A stretch of 54,510 nucleotides of DNA. Origin: CAZMOK01 sp964567785. GTDB lineage: Bacteria > Bacteroidota > Bacteroidia > Bacteroidales > JAGOPY01. Below the pieces are notes generated by a model, which did not search any database, was not told the DNA's origin, and worked only from the letters and a program-made list of their open reading frames with translations. The DNA lies in contig CAZMOK010000015.1 of assembly GCA_964567785.1 (NCBI GenBank), positions 1-54,510 of the forward strand, read 5' to 3'. Positions 42,101 to 50,108 of the stretch are shown in pieces. Position 1 is the first letter of the stretch. Every line of letters begins with the position of its first letter. The position numbers and the translations under genes were made by a program.

Positions 42101-43117
42101 GTGCTTGAGCAAAAGGCCGAAAAAGGGGAGCTGGATGAAGAGGCCATTATGCAGGAAAAGGAAAAGCTGGATAAATTCTATGATCAGCTTATGGGCCTGA
42201 ACGAATCATCGAGGCAATCTTTATCAAGCCTGCTGAACAACAAGATCATGTTCACCATACAGAAGATCAGCAACGACCTCTCATTTATCAACACAAATAC
42301 AAGGATCTTCAATCCCAGGCAATTCATTAAAAGATCTGAAAAACTTGAACAGAAGATCAGGGAGATACCGGGTTTCTGGAGCATAAACCAGGAACTGAAC
42401 TTTAATGCGGTCCTGCTAAACAATGATGCAATTCTTTTTTTATTGCAACTCAGGTCGCTTTATTTGCGTATTTCGGAGAAAGCTGAAGATCATTTCAACA
42501 ATGTCCTGCTTAAGAACCTTCATGAGTGCTATAACCTTCTCAACAGGGACGAAAAATTTGATGAAAACATGATCGAAAGACTGGAGGAAAAACTGGACAC
42601 CGAAACGAGTGGTCAATTCTGGAACAACATTATTGACAGTCTTGAAACCGGAACAGCAGAAATACTTAAGCATTACAGGGATGAATTCTCCTTATACGAC
42701 AGGCAGAAATATGAAGATTACAGGAAAAGCCAGTTTTCAGGGTACAATAAAATGGACATCAAAGTGAGAGGCCTGCTGGAGGATATTACGAAAAATGAGT
42801 TTACTTCCAAAACCAAAGAGCTCATTAAAGGTATTTCCGATTCAGTGTCTGTTCTTCTTGACCGATCTGAAAAAATAACGGAATTCATGAGGGAAATACC
42901 CGGTCGGCAGGAACCTGAAAACGCCGAACAGGAAGCTGAGATCAATCTGCGTATGAACAACATACTTGATGAGGCAGGCATCATTATATCCGAACTGGAA
43001 AGTAACTCGGCTAAGGTACAGAACCATGTCAAAGAGCGTATCACTGCAATGAGCGACAGGCTTTCGACCAGTTCACTGCTTTCCTACTATATTCAGCACC
43101 GAAGAAAGATAAAGTAG
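39176..43117 (+). CDS. SLC12-like (cation-chloride cotransporter/APC) transporter with very long C-terminal region
   Basis: A 1313-residue membrane protein. Residues 1-422 form about 12 helices of the APC fold with SLC12 features (FTPSILTILGVIMYMRLGWI, TGGIYYILSRSLGLPIGGAI, FPAVTGFTAGVAMSGDLKDP). Residues about 450-740 resemble the cytosolic C-terminal domain of cation-chloride cotransporters, which has a universal-stress-protein-like fold (WRPNIILFSGG; VRVLLINPENEKK; VVLVKASSYFKN). Residues about 750-1313 are predicted largely helical and coiled-coil, charged, with no recognised domain; this part alone is longer than the transport core. The ion specificity is unknown. ATG 39176 follows GGTAAGAG. 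No partner gene is adjacent. Confidence 0.85.
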   Translation: MANNKKKKFGSFSGVFTPSILTILGVIMYMRLGWITANSGLVITIVIILVAHIISVTTGLSISSIATDKKIKTGGIYYILSRSLGLPIGGAIGLTMFIGTALSISLYLIGFAENFLGIGFIRELTGLGETVNDYRLVGTITVAILFFIAFIGTSVAIKTQFFILAAIAISLLSVVAGFFFQESVPESPSIWPATDSLPFEVVFAIFFPAVTGFTAGVAMSGDLKDPRKNIPFGTLSAIVVGLIVYVSLSVGLAYFVDRDLMLADNNFLMKIAWFGPLVVAGIWGATLSSAIGGLLGAPRILQAISKDKITPKLFGRGYGINNEPRNALLFTLILAEAGILIGELDVIASIVSMFYIAAYGFINIAFALEKWASTDFRPSFNISRWIGIIGFIACFIVMFRIDPTAMLAAIIVLWFFYYFIKKKKLELDFGDVWSSVWTSIVRSTLNNITKRGLEERNWRPNIILFSGGTTTRPHLIEFGLDLTVNRGMLSNFDLILNRSAEVLLKKHEQVVPDEISTKHEGIYTRRHECKDIYEGIETIAGTYGFSGVEPNTVLMGWGRQSQDPLRFAQMIRTLSDLDMNIIMLDYDRSRGFGNYKTIDIWCRGGGNNCSMVLPLIQFLWISENWKDASVRVLLINPENEKKDELYENTSKILENLRIDASIKIINNQIEQRPVNEIILIESYETDLIFLGISEVKKGDEFRYVETVNKLCQNVGTVVLVKASSYFKNFEIGAVKEGFAKEKSQYLSKKGMEVIVRKAKTPEIRYPDQPKLAEHIRNLLDRLNRINEGFQNRGIADLFSAHPRLIYEIKIIIDKYFERILAYSKTKEKNLQSLSFKFYHDFISESSRLINENISVIIEDQGNTLDESLADFIEKTIRIPENTDATVTKVFEKSDLEINRGDSFKVKWFKFVQKIGYYSSGKPVSYRIKFRKLLENYIPVRIFEALVEVLHSWGLISLQFTIKIRKFIRNAVDCFMVLEQKAEKGELDEEAIMQEKEKLDKFYDQLMGLNESSRQSLSSLLNNKIMFTIQKISNDLSFINTNTRIFNPRQFIKRSEKLEQKIREIPGFWSINQELNFNAVLLNNDAILFLLQLRSLYLRISEKAEDHFNNVLLKNLHECYNLLNRDEKFDENMIERLEEKLDTETSGQFWNNIIDSLETGTAEILKHYRDEFSLYDRQKYEDYRKSQFSGYNKMDIKVRGLLEDITKNEFTSKTKELIKGISDSVSVLLDRSEKITEFMREIPGRQEPENAEQEAEINLRMNNILDEAGIIISELESNSAKVQNHVKERITAMSDRLSTSSLLSYYIQHRRKIK

Positions 43118-43210
43118 CATTTGCAGGGAAGAATTTTTCTGTTAATCAATTAACAATAATCTCCTTCAAATTCCTACTTTCGCATAATAATCATCTAAAA
43201 TATCCCAGGC

Positions 43211-45271
43211 ATGGTCAATGAAGCCTTACTGAACCCTAAAAGCATAGTAGTTGTAGGAGCCTCAAACGATATTCATAAACCGGGGGGGAAGGTCCTGAAA
43301 AACCTCATTGACGGGGATTTCAAAGGAGAATTAAGGGTCAGCAACCCGAAAGAAGATTCCATACAGGGAATTAAAAGCTACCGTAACCTCGAAGACCTGC
43401 CAGATACAGACCTTGCCATAATGGCCATCGCCGCAAAATACATTCCCGACACGGCCAGATATCTGACAAAAAACAAAAAAACAAAGGCTTTCATAGTGCT
43501 GAGCGCAGGATTCAGTGAAGAGAGCGAACAGGGCAAAGAACTGGAAGAAGAGCTTGTGGATGCAGTGAATGACGCAGGGGCATCACTGATCGGGCCAAAT
43601 TGCATAGGCGTGCTGACACCTGAATACCATGGTGTTTTCACCATGCCCATACCCAGGCTGGAAAAGGATGGCTGCGACTTCATCTCAGGCTCGGGCGCCA
43701 CTGCCTGCTTTATTATGGAAGCAGGTATCCCTAAAGGACTGACCTTCGCAAGGGTCTTTTCAGTTGGCAACAGCGCACAGATGGGCGTTGAAGAGATATT
43801 GAAATACATGGATGAAACATTCGACCCGCTTGTTTCACCCAGGATCAAGCTGCTCTACATAGAAAATATCGACAAGCCCGGACTGCTGCTAAAGCATGCC
43901 CGTTCACTGATCAGGAAAGGCTGCCGGATCGCTGCGGTCAAGGCCGGCTCGTCGGATGCGGGCAGCCGTGCGGCCTCTTCACATACAGGAGCCCTCGCCA
44001 GTTCGGATGTTGCCGTTGACGCCCTGTTCAGGAAAGCCGGAATCGTGAGGTGCTACGGAAGGGAAGACATAATCAGTGTGGCCTCGATTTTCAGGTATGG
44101 CAAACCGGAAGGTAAGAGCATTGCGGTCATCACCCATGCCGGAGGTCCGGCAGTGATGCTCACCGATGCACTTTCAGAAAATGGCATGAAGGTCCCAGAG
44201 ATCGACTCACCCAAAAAAGAAGAGCTGCTCGAGCAATTGTTCCCGGGCTCTTCGGTGGATAATCCCATTGATTTCCTGGCTACCGGAACAGCAGAGCAAC
44301 TGGGGACCATCATCGATTACACCGACAAATATTTCGAAGGGATCGACGCCATGGTAGTGATCTTCGGCACACCCGGACTGTTCGAGATCTATGATGTATA
44401 TGAAGTGCTGGACGGGAAGATGAAAACCTGCAGGAAACCGATCTACCCGGTACTCCCGTCAATCCTGACTGCTGGAGATGAGATTAAGGCTTTTACAGAA
44501 AAAGGCCATGTATTCTTTCCTGATGAGGTATCGTTCGGCAAAGCCCTTGCCAGGACCTTTTTTACCTCTGTACCGGAAGACGGAATGACTGAACTTCCGG
44601 AGGTTGACAATACAGGGATAAGGGAGATCATTGAACGAAATGAAAACGGCTACCTGCTGCCCGGCAATGTGCAGGACCTCCTTGATGCCTCCGGTATTGA
44701 AAGGGCGAAGGAAAAAGTAACCTCAACCGAGGTAGGATTGATCAGTGCATTGGATGAAATCGGCTTCCCTGTCGTCATGAAAGTGGTGGGCCCAGTCCAT
44801 AAATCCGATGTGGGCGGCGTGATCCTGAACATCAAATCCAAAGAAGAAGCAAAAGAAGCTTTCGGAAAGATCATGGAAATACCCGAAAGCACAGGGGCAC
44901 TTATTCAGCCGATGCTCAGCGGAACAGAGCTTTTTGCCGGGGTGAAAAGGGAGGATAAGTTCGGGCATCTCATCCTGTGTGGCATGGGCGGCATATTTAT
45001 AGAGGTAATGAAAGATGTATCGTATGGCCTGTCACCTCTTTCCCCCGATGAAACCGGACGTATGGTAAAAAGCCTTAAAAGCTACCCGGTAATAAAAGGG
45101 GTCAGAGGACAAAAAGGCATAAATGAGGAAGCTTTTGCAAAACTGTTGTCGAAACTTTCTGCACTGGTTGAAGCGGCCCCTGAAATTACTGAAATGGACC
45201 TCAACCCTGTTATGGGAACCCACGAGGGTGTTGTGGCAGTTGATGCCCGCATACGGATCGAGAAAGGATGA
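43211..45271 (+). CDS. acetate--CoA ligase (ADP-forming) family protein
   Basis: A 686-residue fused acyl-CoA synthetase (NDP-forming). The alpha part (1-450) has the CoA-binding domain (SIVVVGASNDIHKPGGKV) and the phosphorylated histidine in ASSHTGALASSD (His258). The beta part (about 465-686) is an ATP-grasp domain with EIGFPVVMKVVGPVHKSDVG and EMDLNPVM. It interconverts acyl-CoA plus ADP and Pi with the acid plus CoA and ATP, giving substrate-level ATP; acetate or branched acids from amino acids are likely. A weak -7 box TACTTTCG (43175-43182) precedes it. An aminotransferase follows 126 bp later. Confidence 0.92.
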   Translation: MVNEALLNPKSIVVVGASNDIHKPGGKVLKNLIDGDFKGELRVSNPKEDSIQGIKSYRNLEDLPDTDLAIMAIAAKYIPDTARYLTKNKKTKAFIVLSAGFSEESEQGKELEEELVDAVNDAGASLIGPNCIGVLTPEYHGVFTMPIPRLEKDGCDFISGSGATACFIMEAGIPKGLTFARVFSVGNSAQMGVEEILKYMDETFDPLVSPRIKLLYIENIDKPGLLLKHARSLIRKGCRIAAVKAGSSDAGSRAASSHTGALASSDVAVDALFRKAGIVRCYGREDIISVASIFRYGKPEGKSIAVITHAGGPAVMLTDALSENGMKVPEIDSPKKEELLEQLFPGSSVDNPIDFLATGTAEQLGTIIDYTDKYFEGIDAMVVIFGTPGLFEIYDVYEVLDGKMKTCRKPIYPVLPSILTAGDEIKAFTEKGHVFFPDEVSFGKALARTFFTSVPEDGMTELPEVDNTGIREIIERNENGYLLPGNVQDLLDASGIERAKEKVTSTEVGLISALDEIGFPVVMKVVGPVHKSDVGGVILNIKSKEEAKEAFGKIMEIPESTGALIQPMLSGTELFAGVKREDKFGHLILCGMGGIFIEVMKDVSYGLSPLSPDETGRMVKSLKSYPVIKGVRGQKGINEEAFAKLLSKLSALVEAAPEITEMDLNPVMGTHEGVVAVDARIRIEKG

Positions 45272-45397
45272 GGAACCGGCTAAGGTGCTCATTGCTTATT
45301 TGACCCTTTATTTAAAAACCTTCTAAACACAAACAAAATCAATCTTTCTTATTTTTGAGAATCAGGAATAGTTGTTCTTACCCATAAAAAGAAAGTA

Positions 45398-46714
45398 ATG
45401 AGGAATACACCCATTGATTACGATATCGTAACACGGAAAATAGAAGAAAATAAGATTGGTAACGTAGGACAGGCATCAATAAGGGAGATCAAGAAACTGG
45501 TAGACACAATCGAGCAGGAAACAGGTGAACGATATGTCAGAATGGAGATGGGAATCCCCGGCCTCCCTCCTACCAGGATAGGTATAGAAGCGGAAAAAAA
45601 GGCCCTCGATGCAGGTGTCCCTGCCATTTATCCCGACATATTCGGGATCAGGCCGTTGAAAGAAGAGATCTCACGTTTTGTCAAACTATTCATCAATATT
45701 GATGTAAATCCTGAAGGCTGCATTCCAACCGTTGGTTCCATGCAGGGAAGTTTTGCGGTTTTCATGACACTTAACAGGATGTACAAAGAGCGTGAAGGCA
45801 CTCTGTTCATCGATCCGGGTTTCCCTGTTCATAAACAGCAGTTGAAGGTCATGGGACAGGAATTCAAGTCGTTCGATGTCTATGATTACCGGGGCGAAAA
45901 ACTGCGCGATAAACTGGAATCTTACCTCAGCACAGGTAAAGTTTCAACAATTTTATATTCCAACCCAAACAATCCATCGTGGATATGCTTTACGGAAAGG
46001 GAACTCAAGATCATTGGGGAGCTTGCCAATAAATACAACGTGATAGTGATCGAAGACCTTGCCTATTTCGGAATGGATTTCAGGAAGGACTACTCCGTGC
46101 CCGGCAAGCCGCCCTATCAGCCCTCAGTAGCCAGGTACACCGACAATTATGTATTGCTGATCTCCAGCTCCAAGGCGTTCAGCTATGCCGGGCAGCGAAT
46201 AGGGATGATGGTCGTTTCCGACAAGCTGTTCGAAACAAATGCCCCCGACCTGTTGAGGTACTATAAATTCGATAATGTTGGCAAAGCACTCATTTTCGGC
46301 ACTTTATACTCATTAAGCTCAGGTACTTCCCATACACCCCAGTATGCGCTGGCTGCCATACTGAAAGCCGTAAACGACGGAGAATTTGATTTCCTCGAGG
46401 TGGTGAAAGAATACGGCGAGAAGGCTGCCATCATGAAGAAATTCTTTACTGATAACGGATTCGGGATCGTATATGATAAGGATGAGGATGAGCCCATCGC
46501 CGACGGTTTTTATTTCACCTTTTCTTATCCCGGTTTTTCTGGCGACGAGCTTCTTCATGAGCTGATCTATTACGGGATCAGCGCCATAACCCTGGGCATA
46601 ACCGGCAGTGAAAGGCTGGAAGGCATCAGGGCCTGCGTTTCACTGGTAAGAAGGGAGCAGTTCCCCGACCTCGAATACAGGCTGAAGAAGTTCAGAGAAG
46701 ACCACCCGCAATAG
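45398..46714 (+). CDS. PLP-dependent aminotransferase, class I/II
   Basis: A 438-residue fold-type I aminotransferase distinct from the one at 37104. Motifs: MEMGIPGLPPTRIG near residue 49, TVGSMQGSFAVF, LYSNPNNPSWICF, VIEDLAYFGMDF and the PLP lysine in ISSSKAFSYAGQRIGMM. The NPNNPSW and EDLAYFGMD variants place it in a less-studied subgroup. Adjacent to the ADP-forming acyl-CoA synthetase, it could feed 2-oxoacids into fermentative amino-acid breakdown; that is inference. A 7-bp repeat array starts at the last base of its stop codon. Confidence 0.88.
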   Translation: MRNTPIDYDIVTRKIEENKIGNVGQASIREIKKLVDTIEQETGERYVRMEMGIPGLPPTRIGIEAEKKALDAGVPAIYPDIFGIRPLKEEISRFVKLFINIDVNPEGCIPTVGSMQGSFAVFMTLNRMYKEREGTLFIDPGFPVHKQQLKVMGQEFKSFDVYDYRGEKLRDKLESYLSTGKVSTILYSNPNNPSWICFTERELKIIGELANKYNVIVIEDLAYFGMDFRKDYSVPGKPPYQPSVARYTDNYVLLISSSKAFSYAGQRIGMMVVSDKLFETNAPDLLRYYKFDNVGKALIFGTLYSLSSGTSHTPQYALAAILKAVNDGEFDFLEVVKEYGEKAAIMKKFFTDNGFGIVYDKDEDEPIADGFYFTFSYPGFSGDELLHELIYYGISAITLGITGSERLEGIRACVSLVRREQFPDLEYRLKKFREDHPQ

Positions 46715-46741
46715 ATTTGAGATTTGAGATTTGAGTTTTGA
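46714..46741. repeat. heptanucleotide tandem repeat (GATTTGA family)
   Basis: Four 7-bp units (GATTTGA three times, GTTTTGA), beginning at the last base of the aminotransferase stop codon. It is the reverse complement of the TCTCAAA/TCAAATC family at 89-123 and 2106-2140. Confidence 0.88.
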
Positions 46742-46763
46742 AATTATTAGAATTAAGAATAAA

Positions 46764-46798
46764 AACTAACAGCCAACAGCTATCAGCCAACAGCCAAC
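46764..46798. repeat. heptanucleotide tandem repeat (AGCCAAC family)
   Basis: Five 7-bp units (AACTAAC, AGCCAAC, AGCTATC, AGCCAAC, AGCCAAC), ending 2 bp before the thioesterase ATG at 46801, so the array occupies the expected ribosome-binding region. Confidence 0.88.
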
Positions 46799-46800
46799 TT

Positions 46801-47199
46801 ATGAAACAGTACGGACCTTTCAACATACGCATCAGTGACATCAATTACGGCGGGCATATGGGCAACGACCGGGCCCTGAGCCTGTTCCAGGATGCCAGGA
46901 TATTCTTTCTTGAAGATATTGGCTTTTCTGAAAAGAAGATAGGGGAAAACATTGGTACTATCCTCACAAAGGCAGAAGTAGAATATAAGAGGGAGGTTTT
47001 TCTTCACGATGAACTTATGGCAACCGTTACACCCGGAGAGATCAGGAGCCGGTCGTTCGAGCTCTTCTATTCCTTCATCCGCCAATGCGACGGAGCGGAA
47101 GTTTTCAAAGGAAAAACAGTTCTTGTAGCCTATGATTACTATTCGTCAAAAACAACACAGCTTCCCGGGCAGTTTTTGAAAGAACTCGGTAGTGAATAA
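46801..47199 (+). CDS. acyl-CoA thioesterase, 4HBT hotdog family
   Basis: A 132-residue hotdog-fold thioesterase of the FadM/YbgC-like group: ISDINYGGHMGNDRALSLFQ carries the usual Asp-x-Gly-His-x-N site region near residues 13-20, and the following helix and strands (ILTKAEVEYKREVFLHDEL) fit the fold. The reading frame opens upstream at 46738, but that part is translated heptamer repeat (SQQLSANSQL), so the ATG at 46801 is taken as the start. No classical Shine-Dalgarno remains because the repeat fills the leader. Substrate chain unknown. Confidence 0.85.
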   Translation: MKQYGPFNIRISDINYGGHMGNDRALSLFQDARIFFLEDIGFSEKKIGENIGTILTKAEVEYKREVFLHDELMATVTPGEIRSRSFELFYSFIRQCDGAEVFKGKTVLVAYDYYSSKTTQLPGQFLKELGSE

Positions 47200-47256
47200 C
47201 AAGGCCATTTAGCTACCCCTGATCAATAAAACAGGCCTTTTCCGGGAATAAAAGTT

Positions 47257-48549
47257 TTATGCTAAGGGTTTCGTATTGAATTCGAGATTGAAACGGTCGC
47301 AGATCAACTGTGCAACATGGTTGGCCGACAGCACTACATTATGAAGCCCTCCTGTATAGGCCCATTGCCCGGTCAGGTAAAAATCTTTTAATCCTTCTAT
47401 TTCATACTGGGGTTTTTTAGCCGTCATTTTAGCCGATGGCATCCATCCCATGGGGGCACCCTTCCAGTTGTTCGTGTACCTGTGAAAAGTGGCAGGTGTG
47501 GCAATATTGACCATTTCAAGATTGTCACTGATATTGCCAAAGTAGGCATCCAGCCGGTCGGTTATCTCTTCGGCAAGTTTCTTTTTCCGGCTGTTATAGG
47601 CCGGCCTGTCGTTTTTCCGTGAATCGATCCACCATTGCCAGTCGTAGGCCGGAGTGGTGAAAGTAAGAAGGGACTTGCCGGAAGGNNNNNNNNNNNNNNN
47701 NNNNNNNNNNNNNNNNNNNNNNNNNNNNNNNNNNNNNNNNNNNNNNNNNNNNNNNNNNNNNNNNNNNNNNNNNNNNNNNNNNNNNTTGTCATCCTCTATC
47801 AACACCTTGTCGACTTTCCTGTTGTAATGGACAGTCCCACCCAGTTCGAGGTATTTTTTCTCAAGCCTCCTGGCTATGAAAACCCCACCGCCTATGGGAT
47901 ACCCAACTTCTTTATCGTTTGCCCATGCCACCTGAAGGATCGAAGTCATGACAGGCAGATCAGCATCGAAACCTTCGGTAAAGCACCTTTTCAGCAATGG
48001 ATCGCTGAATCGCTCCGAATAATCCCTGTTCGATGTATTGGTAAGGCCCGTCCAGGAAAAAAGCCTGGGCAACATCCGGTTCAGCAGGCTTGCCTGGTCG
48101 CTGGTTTTCATCAGTTGGGGCGGCTTGTCGGAAAAATTACAGAAATGTTCGTATTTATGGGCTGTTTGGATAAAACTCCTGATTGCTTTCTTATCTGAAG
48201 AGCATTTATCAAGGAGCTCCGCTTCCAGCTTTTCGAGATCTGAATAAAATACAAGCCGCCTGCCTTCCCCATCTTCTATTTCGAAATGGGCTTCGGGATA
48301 GTGGAATTCCATATCCTCAAGATCAACAACATCGTTCCACAGGGTATGAAAATCATTGGAGGGTTTTGTGCCCACCATCGACCTGATGCCGCCGTCGATC
48401 AGGAACCCTTTTCTCTGCCAGGATGTGCAGACACCCCCGGGAAAATCCTGTTTTTCAAAGATCTCTGTTTCGAACCCGTTAAGCTGCAAGTAAGTACCCA
48501 ACGAAAGGCCTGCCACTCCCCCACCGATGATCGCAACGTTCAAAGCCAT
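47257..48549 (-). CDS. CrtI/phytoene-desaturase-like FAD-dependent oxidoreductase, interrupted by assembly gap
   Basis: N-terminal part: FAD loop IIGGGVAGLSLGTYL, then FEKQDFPGGVCTSWQRKGFLIDGGIR, typical of CrtI/CrtN/retinol-saturase-type flavoproteins. C-terminal part: GAPMGWMPSAKM and FYLTGQWAYTGGLHNVV, the second FAD segment. The middle is lost in a run of 100 N (47686-47785). Family members have roughly 100 or more residues in the missing stretch, so the placeholder is probably too short and the open frame across it is a coincidence. ATG 48549 (MALNVAIIGGG) is preferred to 48600. Function, carotenoid or other lipid desaturation or isomerisation, is open. Confidence 0.8.
   Translation of the reverse strand: MALNVAIIGGGVAGLSLGTYLQLNGFETEIFEKQDFPGGVCTSWQRKGFLIDGGIRSMVGTKPSNDFHTLWNDVVDLEDMEFHYPEAHFEIEDGEGRRLVFYSDLEKLEAELLDKCSSDKKAIRSFIQTAHKYEHFCNFSDKPPQLMKTSDQASLLNRMLPRLFSWTGLTNTSNRDYSERFSDPLLKRCFTEGFDADLPVMTSILQVAWANDKEVGYPIGGGVFIARRLEKKYLELGGTVHYNRKVDKVLIEDDXXXXXXXXXXXXXXXXXXXXXXXXXXXXXXXXXXPSGKSLLTFTTPAYDWQWWIDSRKNDRPAYNSRKKKLAEEITDRLDAYFGNISDNLEMVNIATPATFHRYTNNWKGAPMGWMPSAKMTAKKPQYEIEGLKDFYLTGQWAYTGGLHNVVLSANHVAQLICDRFNLEFNTKPLA
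47686..47785. other. assembly gap (100 N)
   Basis: Exactly 100 N, the conventional placeholder for a scaffold join of unknown length, located inside the flavoprotein gene. Confidence 0.99.
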
Positions 48550-48660
48550 GCGCAAATTTTTTCTCTTATCCATAAACAATCCAGAGCGGCTTTTGCTCAA
48601 TCGAACACCGGATTTGTTCCCTTTGTGTACTAATGGTATTATGTAAAAAAGTGGAGAGTC

Positions 48661-48860
48661 AGTCGGCAGTCGGCAGTCAGCAGTTATCAGTTACCAGTTG
48701 ATGAAATCGCTACATTTCTACATTTCTGTGTCCTCTGTGCCTTCTCTGTTACCTCTGTGGTTAAAGCTTAAAGGCCCTGAAGCTAAGAATAGAAAAGAAG
48801 AGGTTAAGAGAGGATAAGAAAATAAGACGGGTGGACGGGAAGACTGGAGGACGGGAGGAG
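48661..48860. repeat. cluster of tandem repeats with periods 7, 9 and 8
   Basis: Three arrays follow one another in the 415-bp gap before the serine hydrolase gene. Six 7-bp units (AGTCGGC, AGTCGGC, AGTCAGC, AGTTATC, AGTTACC, AGTTGAT; 48661-48702). Four 9-bp units with the theme TCTGTGTCC (48725-48760). Four 8-bp units with the theme GACGGGAG (48826-48857). Between them lies A/G-rich sequence. The tail (48861-48910) is GC-rich. No gene was seen here. Confidence 0.85.
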
Positions 48861-48910
48861 AGCAAATGGCGGAGTGGTGGCGGGGAAGGCTCCCGGTACG
48901 GGTGGCGGGC

Positions 48911-48938
48911 TGATAGATAGTCTATACAATGTTGCAGG
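48911..48938 (-). other. half attC-like site at the end of the cassette array
   Basis: TATACAATGTTG (48923-48934) is identical over 12 bp to one end of the full inverted-repeat element at 50109-50239 (50225-50236). It lies 30 bp beyond the serine hydrolase stop, where the R''/L'' end of that cassette's own site would be expected. No matching GTATA...AAC partner was found in the next 150 bp, so the site looks truncated. Confidence 0.5.
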
Positions 48939-48963
48939 GCTTTTCATTATCATTATCTTAGGT

Positions 48964-50049
48964 TCATCTAATTTCCAGTAAAGGTTTAATAATTTTCATA
49001 AGCATAAACCTCAGCGCTTTGGAGGTATAGGATTTGTCATTAAATGTGCCTATAACATAAGCTTCAGTTTTCGGGTGGAAGAACATAAAAGCACCTGTAA
49101 TACCTACACATCCCCAGCAAAAAAACTTTTCGGGCAATAATAATGGAATGGCCTTCGGCTTCCAGACAGAATAGCCGTAATCAAATCCTATGGCCGGAAA
49201 ACCCATTTTCACATCATCATGGATCATTTGATCCAAAGTGGCTTCCTTTACCAATTGGCCATTAACCAAAGCTTTCATAAAAACCAGGTATTCGCTCAAA
49301 GGAGCCACAACACCTCCCCCGGCATAATCAATCTTTGCTATTCTTTCATTCTCAATGAAGTTGGTGTTGAAAAGACAGATATTCGCCGGTGGATATTGGG
49401 GTTTGCTTTTGGGTTCGGAAAAACCGTTTATATATGCATTATCCATTTTCAAAGGGTCCAGGATCATTTCATGAGCAGCTTCGTGAAAAGGTTTTCTGGT
49501 GATGCTTTCTATGATCAAGCCAAGCAAATAATAATTTGTATCCGTATAGAAATGTCTTTGACCGGGCTTACCAACGGGCTTAAGGTTAGCTTTTCCCCAT
49601 TCCAGCGCTTCCCTGACCGTCATTTCAAGGTTCGGGTCATTCATTATCTTTTTGAGCAATGGAAAAAAGACATCATTCAACCCGGATGTTTGCTTCAGTA
49701 AATGTTTGATGCTGATATCGCCGGAGTATTCATTTCCCTTATAGACATGCAAACCGCGTATCAGGTCAGCATCAAGATATTTTACAATTTTATCGTCAAA
49801 AGACAGCAGCCCTTTATCGTGCAGCATACTTACGAGGGTAGCTGTAAACAATTTGCCTACGGAAGCGAGATGGTTGGCTTGATTCGGGTTTGCCTGAATT
49901 TCTCCTGTTTTTCCTTCGGCAATATTAATGTCGATTCCTGATTTCCCGGAATGAACAAGCAGATAACCATTCTTTACTTTCTTATCATTTTGTACTTGTT
50001 GTCTGAATTTGGACTCAATTTTTTCTTGTACCGCAGATATCGTTTTCAT
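48964..50049 (-). CDS. serine hydrolase, class C beta-lactamase / penicillin-binding-protein fold
   Basis: A 361-residue protein of the Beta-lactamase (PF00144) family. The nucleophile motif SxxK is SVGK (Ser63-Lys66) in HLASVGKLFTATLVSMLHDKG; the second motif is YTD (168-170) in FYTDTNYYLLGLI, with Asp in place of the usual Asn. HLLKQTSGLNDVF is the familiar segment after the first helix. No signal peptide, so it is probably cytosolic and more likely an esterase or peptidase than a drug-resistance enzyme. The gene lies between two attC-like sites and is more AT-rich than the backbone genes; it reads as a mobile cassette gene. ATG 50049 is 60 bp from the upstream site. Confidence 0.85.
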   Translation of the reverse strand: MKTISAVQEKIESKFRQQVQNDKKVKNGYLLVHSGKSGIDINIAEGKTGEIQANPNQANHLASVGKLFTATLVSMLHDKGLLSFDDKIVKYLDADLIRGLHVYKGNEYSGDISIKHLLKQTSGLNDVFFPLLKKIMNDPNLEMTVREALEWGKANLKPVGKPGQRHFYTDTNYYLLGLIIESITRKPFHEAAHEMILDPLKMDNAYINGFSEPKSKPQYPPANICLFNTNFIENERIAKIDYAGGGVVAPLSEYLVFMKALVNGQLVKEATLDQMIHDDVKMGFPAIGFDYGYSVWKPKAIPLLLPEKFFCWGCVGITGAFMFFHPKTEAYVIGTFNDKSYTSKALRFMLMKIIKPLLEIR

Positions 50050-50108
50050 TCTTTAATCTATATTCTATAGTTAAAAATTGTTGATGTGCATCTTATTTCC
50101 TGAAAGCC

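Noticed and set aside
47200..47256. AAGGCC...GGCCTT inverted repeat between thioesterase and flavoprotein genes as a terminator
   Set aside because: The loop is over 20 nt and the T-run is weak on both strands.
48964..50049. Antibiotic-resistance beta-lactamase
   Set aside because: The fold has SxxK and a YxD motif but no signal peptide; this family is mostly esterases and peptidases, so a resistance role is not supported.
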